Source of the DNA: Solibacillus palustris
GTDB lineage: Bacteria; Bacillota; Bacilli; Bacillales_A; Planococcaceae
Assembly (NCBI RefSeq): GCF_022549215.1
Contig: NZ_JAKZFC010000001.1
Coordinates: 806,001-870,000 of the forward strand
Direction: 5' to 3'
Length of the DNA: 64,000 nt
This document shows positions 63,657 through 64,000 of this stretch, in pieces. Every line of letters begins with the position of its first letter. The first letter of the stretch is position 1. Below the pieces are notes generated by a model. It made no database searches. It was not told the origin of the DNA and saw only the letters and a list, made by a program, of their open reading frames with translations. Position numbers and translations under genes: made by a program.

Positions 63657-64000
63657 ATGAGTAAGCGCGATTACTATGAAGTGCTAGGCATTAGCAAAGG
63701 TGCCAGCAAAGACGAAATTAAAAAAGCGTATCGTAAATTATCAAAACAATATCACCCTGACGTTAACAAAGAAGAGGGTGCAGACGAAAAATTCAAAGAA
63801 GTAGCAGAAGCATACGAAGTGCTTTCAGACGACCAAAAACGTGCACGCTACGACCAATTTGGCCATGAAGATCCAAATGCTGGCTTTGGTGGTGGTGGTT
63901 TCGGAGGCGGCGGTGGTTTCGGTGGTTTCGAGGACATTTTCAGTTCATTCTTCGGTGGTGGACGACGCCAAGATCCAAACGCACCTCGCAAAGGCGATGA
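63657..64000 (+). CDS. dnaJ: Chaperone DnaJ, cut by window end
   Basis: First 114 codons of the Hsp40 co-chaperone. J domain residues ~4-68 with the HPD tripeptide at 33-35 (KQYHPDVNK) that stimulates DnaK ATPase, then the Gly/Phe-rich region [17 protein letters not shown]. The zinc-finger and C-terminal domains lie beyond base 64000. GGAGAG precedes ATG. Two terminators upstream imply a separate promoter or readthrough. Confidence 0.97.
   Translation, partial: MSKRDYYEVLGISKGASKDEIKKAYRKLSKQYHPDVNKEEGADEKFKEVAEAYEVLSDDQKRARYDQFGHEDPNAGFGGGGFGGGGGFGGFEDIFSSFFGGGRRQDPNAPRKGD

Overview
The window comes from a low-GC, endospore-forming Firmicute of the Bacillaceae/Planococcaceae type, probably near Lysinibacillus or Solibacillus. 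Evidence is the B. subtilis-like gene order spoIIIE-ymfC-(nup genes)-ymfFHIJKM-pgsA-cinA-recA-rny-ymdB-spoVS, strong AGGAGG ribosome sites, many TTG/GTG starts, a DinR/LexA-type SOS box and a perfect CIRCE operator. Every gene I accept is on the + strand. The genus is inference; the sporulation and Firmicute signatures are read from the sequence.

Region 1 (1-18600) is conserved chromosomal backbone: the SpoIIIE DNA translocase (5' end missing), a HutC-type GntR regulator, a nucleoside ABC importer (lipoprotein, double ATPase, two permeases), the YmfF/YmfH M16 pair, YmfI, YmfJ, YmfK, RodZ-like YmfM, PgsA, CinA, RecA and RNase Y.

Region 2 (18600-52300) is a polysaccharide locus inserted where B. 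subtilis has rny-ymdB-spoVS nearly contiguous. It begins with a dead galE fragment, a TupA-like ATP-grasp gene and a galE, then ymdB. After that come a YwqE/CapC tyrosine phosphatase, an LCP ligase, a second galE and a Wzx/Wzy capsule operon. That operon encodes a membrane 4,6-dehydratase, a PglC-like initiating transferase, a WbuB-like transferase with CapE/F/G (UDP-L-FucNAc), further glycosyltransferases, Wzy, Wzx and a dTDP-4-amino-4,6-dideoxyglucose branch (RfbA, RfbB, VioA-like transaminase, GNAT, WbqC-like). Downstream lie a lipoprotein CocE-type hydrolase, a divergent glucose-6-phosphate isomerase, and a ketoacyl synthase III / acyl carrier / hexapeptide acyltransferase trio. The locus ends with the Wzz/BY-kinase pair. 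The likely product is a surface polysaccharide containing N-acetyl-L-fucosamine and an N-acylated Qui4N whose acyl group may be built on the dedicated carrier protein.

Region 3 (52300-64000) holds spoVS, the two-subunit 2-oxoacid:ferredoxin oxidoreductase korAB, a chemoreceptor, one unknown 108-aa gene, hemW and the heat-shock operon hrcA-grpE-dnaK-dnaJ (dnaJ cut by the window end).

The noncoding DNA is unusually rich. Three intergenic regions carry one family of imperfect tandem repeats with a ~20.5-bp (41-bp) period. The hemW-hrcA gap holds a ~190-bp array of hairpins with a degenerate relative before wzz and a tail fragment before dnaJ. The grpE-dnaK gap folds on paper into a closed multi-helix element. 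These, together with the ACP-linked sugar-acylation module, are the best candidates for undescribed biology.
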